NCBI GenBank assembly: GCA_018389105.1
Contig: JACATO010000306.1
Location: 1,718,001-1,782,000, forward strand
Direction: 5' to 3'
Source: Nautilus pompilius
Lineage: Eukaryota; Mollusca; Cephalopoda; Nautilida; Nautilidae
DNA length: 64,000 nucleotides
Below, one piece after another: positions 63,277-64,000 of the stretch (positions are counted from its first letter, which is position 1; each line of letters opens with the position of its first letter). The translations under genes and the position numbers were made by a program. The notes beneath the pieces were generated by a model. That model made no database searches and was not told the DNA's origin. It saw nothing but the letters and a program-made list of their open reading frames with translations.

Positions 63277-64000
63277 AAAATTGGCAAAAATTGTTGACGT
63301 CGGTCACGAGTATCTCAACAGGCAGTATTGTATATTAGGCTGTTGTAGTACAAAAGTACGCGTCCACAACACATAACATAAAAGTCAATTAAAAGTTACT
63401 GAATTGTCAAACTATGATTTCTACATCTGATATTGATAGTCCTAATTGAAACGAATATGATCATTCAAAACAATTTTACAGAAAAATTACTAAAATTCCA
63501 GATGTATATTGTGTTGCTGCCAAACTGATGTCCAATAATGACATTGTTGTTGCATTCCTACATAATTTTAATATACAATTTGCCCTTTACAATAATAAGA
63601 CTCAAATGAAACAATTTTACAATTGAATTCTCCTTTTTGGTTTTGTGTTTCCCATTAACAGCGCATCAAAACATCTTCAGTCTTATAAATACTAAGGAGA
63701 AATTTTTAGAAATTGGGATTTCCTATTGCCTTTAAGGACAATACAAACCGTACTAAAGTTAGAGCCTATTGCACAACATATATGCAATCTAAAGAAATGG
63801 GAATTTCCATTGCATAATTATGTTGCTAGAATTAGTCCAAGATCAAGGCAGGGTTGCCAACTGGTATATTTATATACCAAAAATCAAAAATTTGGTATCA
63901 TTTCAAAATGTTTCGTAGGCATTTTTTTGATTTGGTTTATTTGAAAAAAAAAACAAAAAAAACTGGTATATTTTAACTTAGGTTTCAATTTATAATATTT
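63277..64000. other. Right edge of window, nothing recognised
   Basis: AT-rich sequence, probably TTK intron. The frame 63726-63944 has no family resemblance. Confidence 0.45.

Overview
The window is AT-rich animal nuclear DNA. Short exons (about 70-370 bp) with GT-AG junctions are separated by introns of a few hundred to a few thousand bases, and the sequence holds mariner/Tc1 relics, a Helitron relic and tRNA-derived SINEs. No bacterial-style operon, rRNA, CRISPR array or functional tRNA is visible. The conserved proteins and repeat content suggest an invertebrate, most likely a mollusc or another lophotrochozoan; this is inference, not proof.

Three conserved genes can be read exon by exon. 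(1) At the left edge, on the + strand, are the last three coding exons (694-5512) of an hnRNP Q/R (SYNCRIP/HNRNPR) gene, encoding the acidic-aromatic and RGG-rich C-terminal tail. (2) From 46331 down to 25717 on the - strand is a complete 20-exon TMTC3-type gene. All 20 exons join in phase to an 850-residue protein with an ER membrane half and a TPR half. (3) From 61987 down to 50305 on the - strand are the last 12 coding exons of the spindle-checkpoint kinase TTK/MPS1, including the whole kinase domain. Its 5' part lies beyond 64000.

The hnRNP Q/R and TMTC3 genes converge across about 20 kb (5.5-25.7 kb). That stretch has no confident gene but holds a mariner copy with terminal inverted repeats and TA flanks (12469-13790), a Tc1-like relic (8.4-9.6 kb), a helix-turn-helix transposase fragment (20.8-21.2 kb), two SINE copies, and two GC/CpG-rich islands (17.3-17.9 and 22.9-23.6 kb). 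The second island has promoter-like motifs and no assigned transcript. Between TTK and TMTC3 (47-50 kb) lie the CpG-rich likely TMTC3 promoter and an orphan exon-like reading frame (47861-48121) with a weak importin-7/8 resemblance.

The mobile fraction is varied: one dispersed SINE family with at least four recognisable copies, a 1.3 kb inverted-repeat element inside a TMTC3 intron that contains both a transposase relic and a Helitron helicase relic, and a promoter-like block near 63 kb that may be a solo LTR fossil. The three host genes act in different processes: RNA binding, ER protein O-mannosylation and mitotic checkpoint control. I see no sign that they form a functional cluster.
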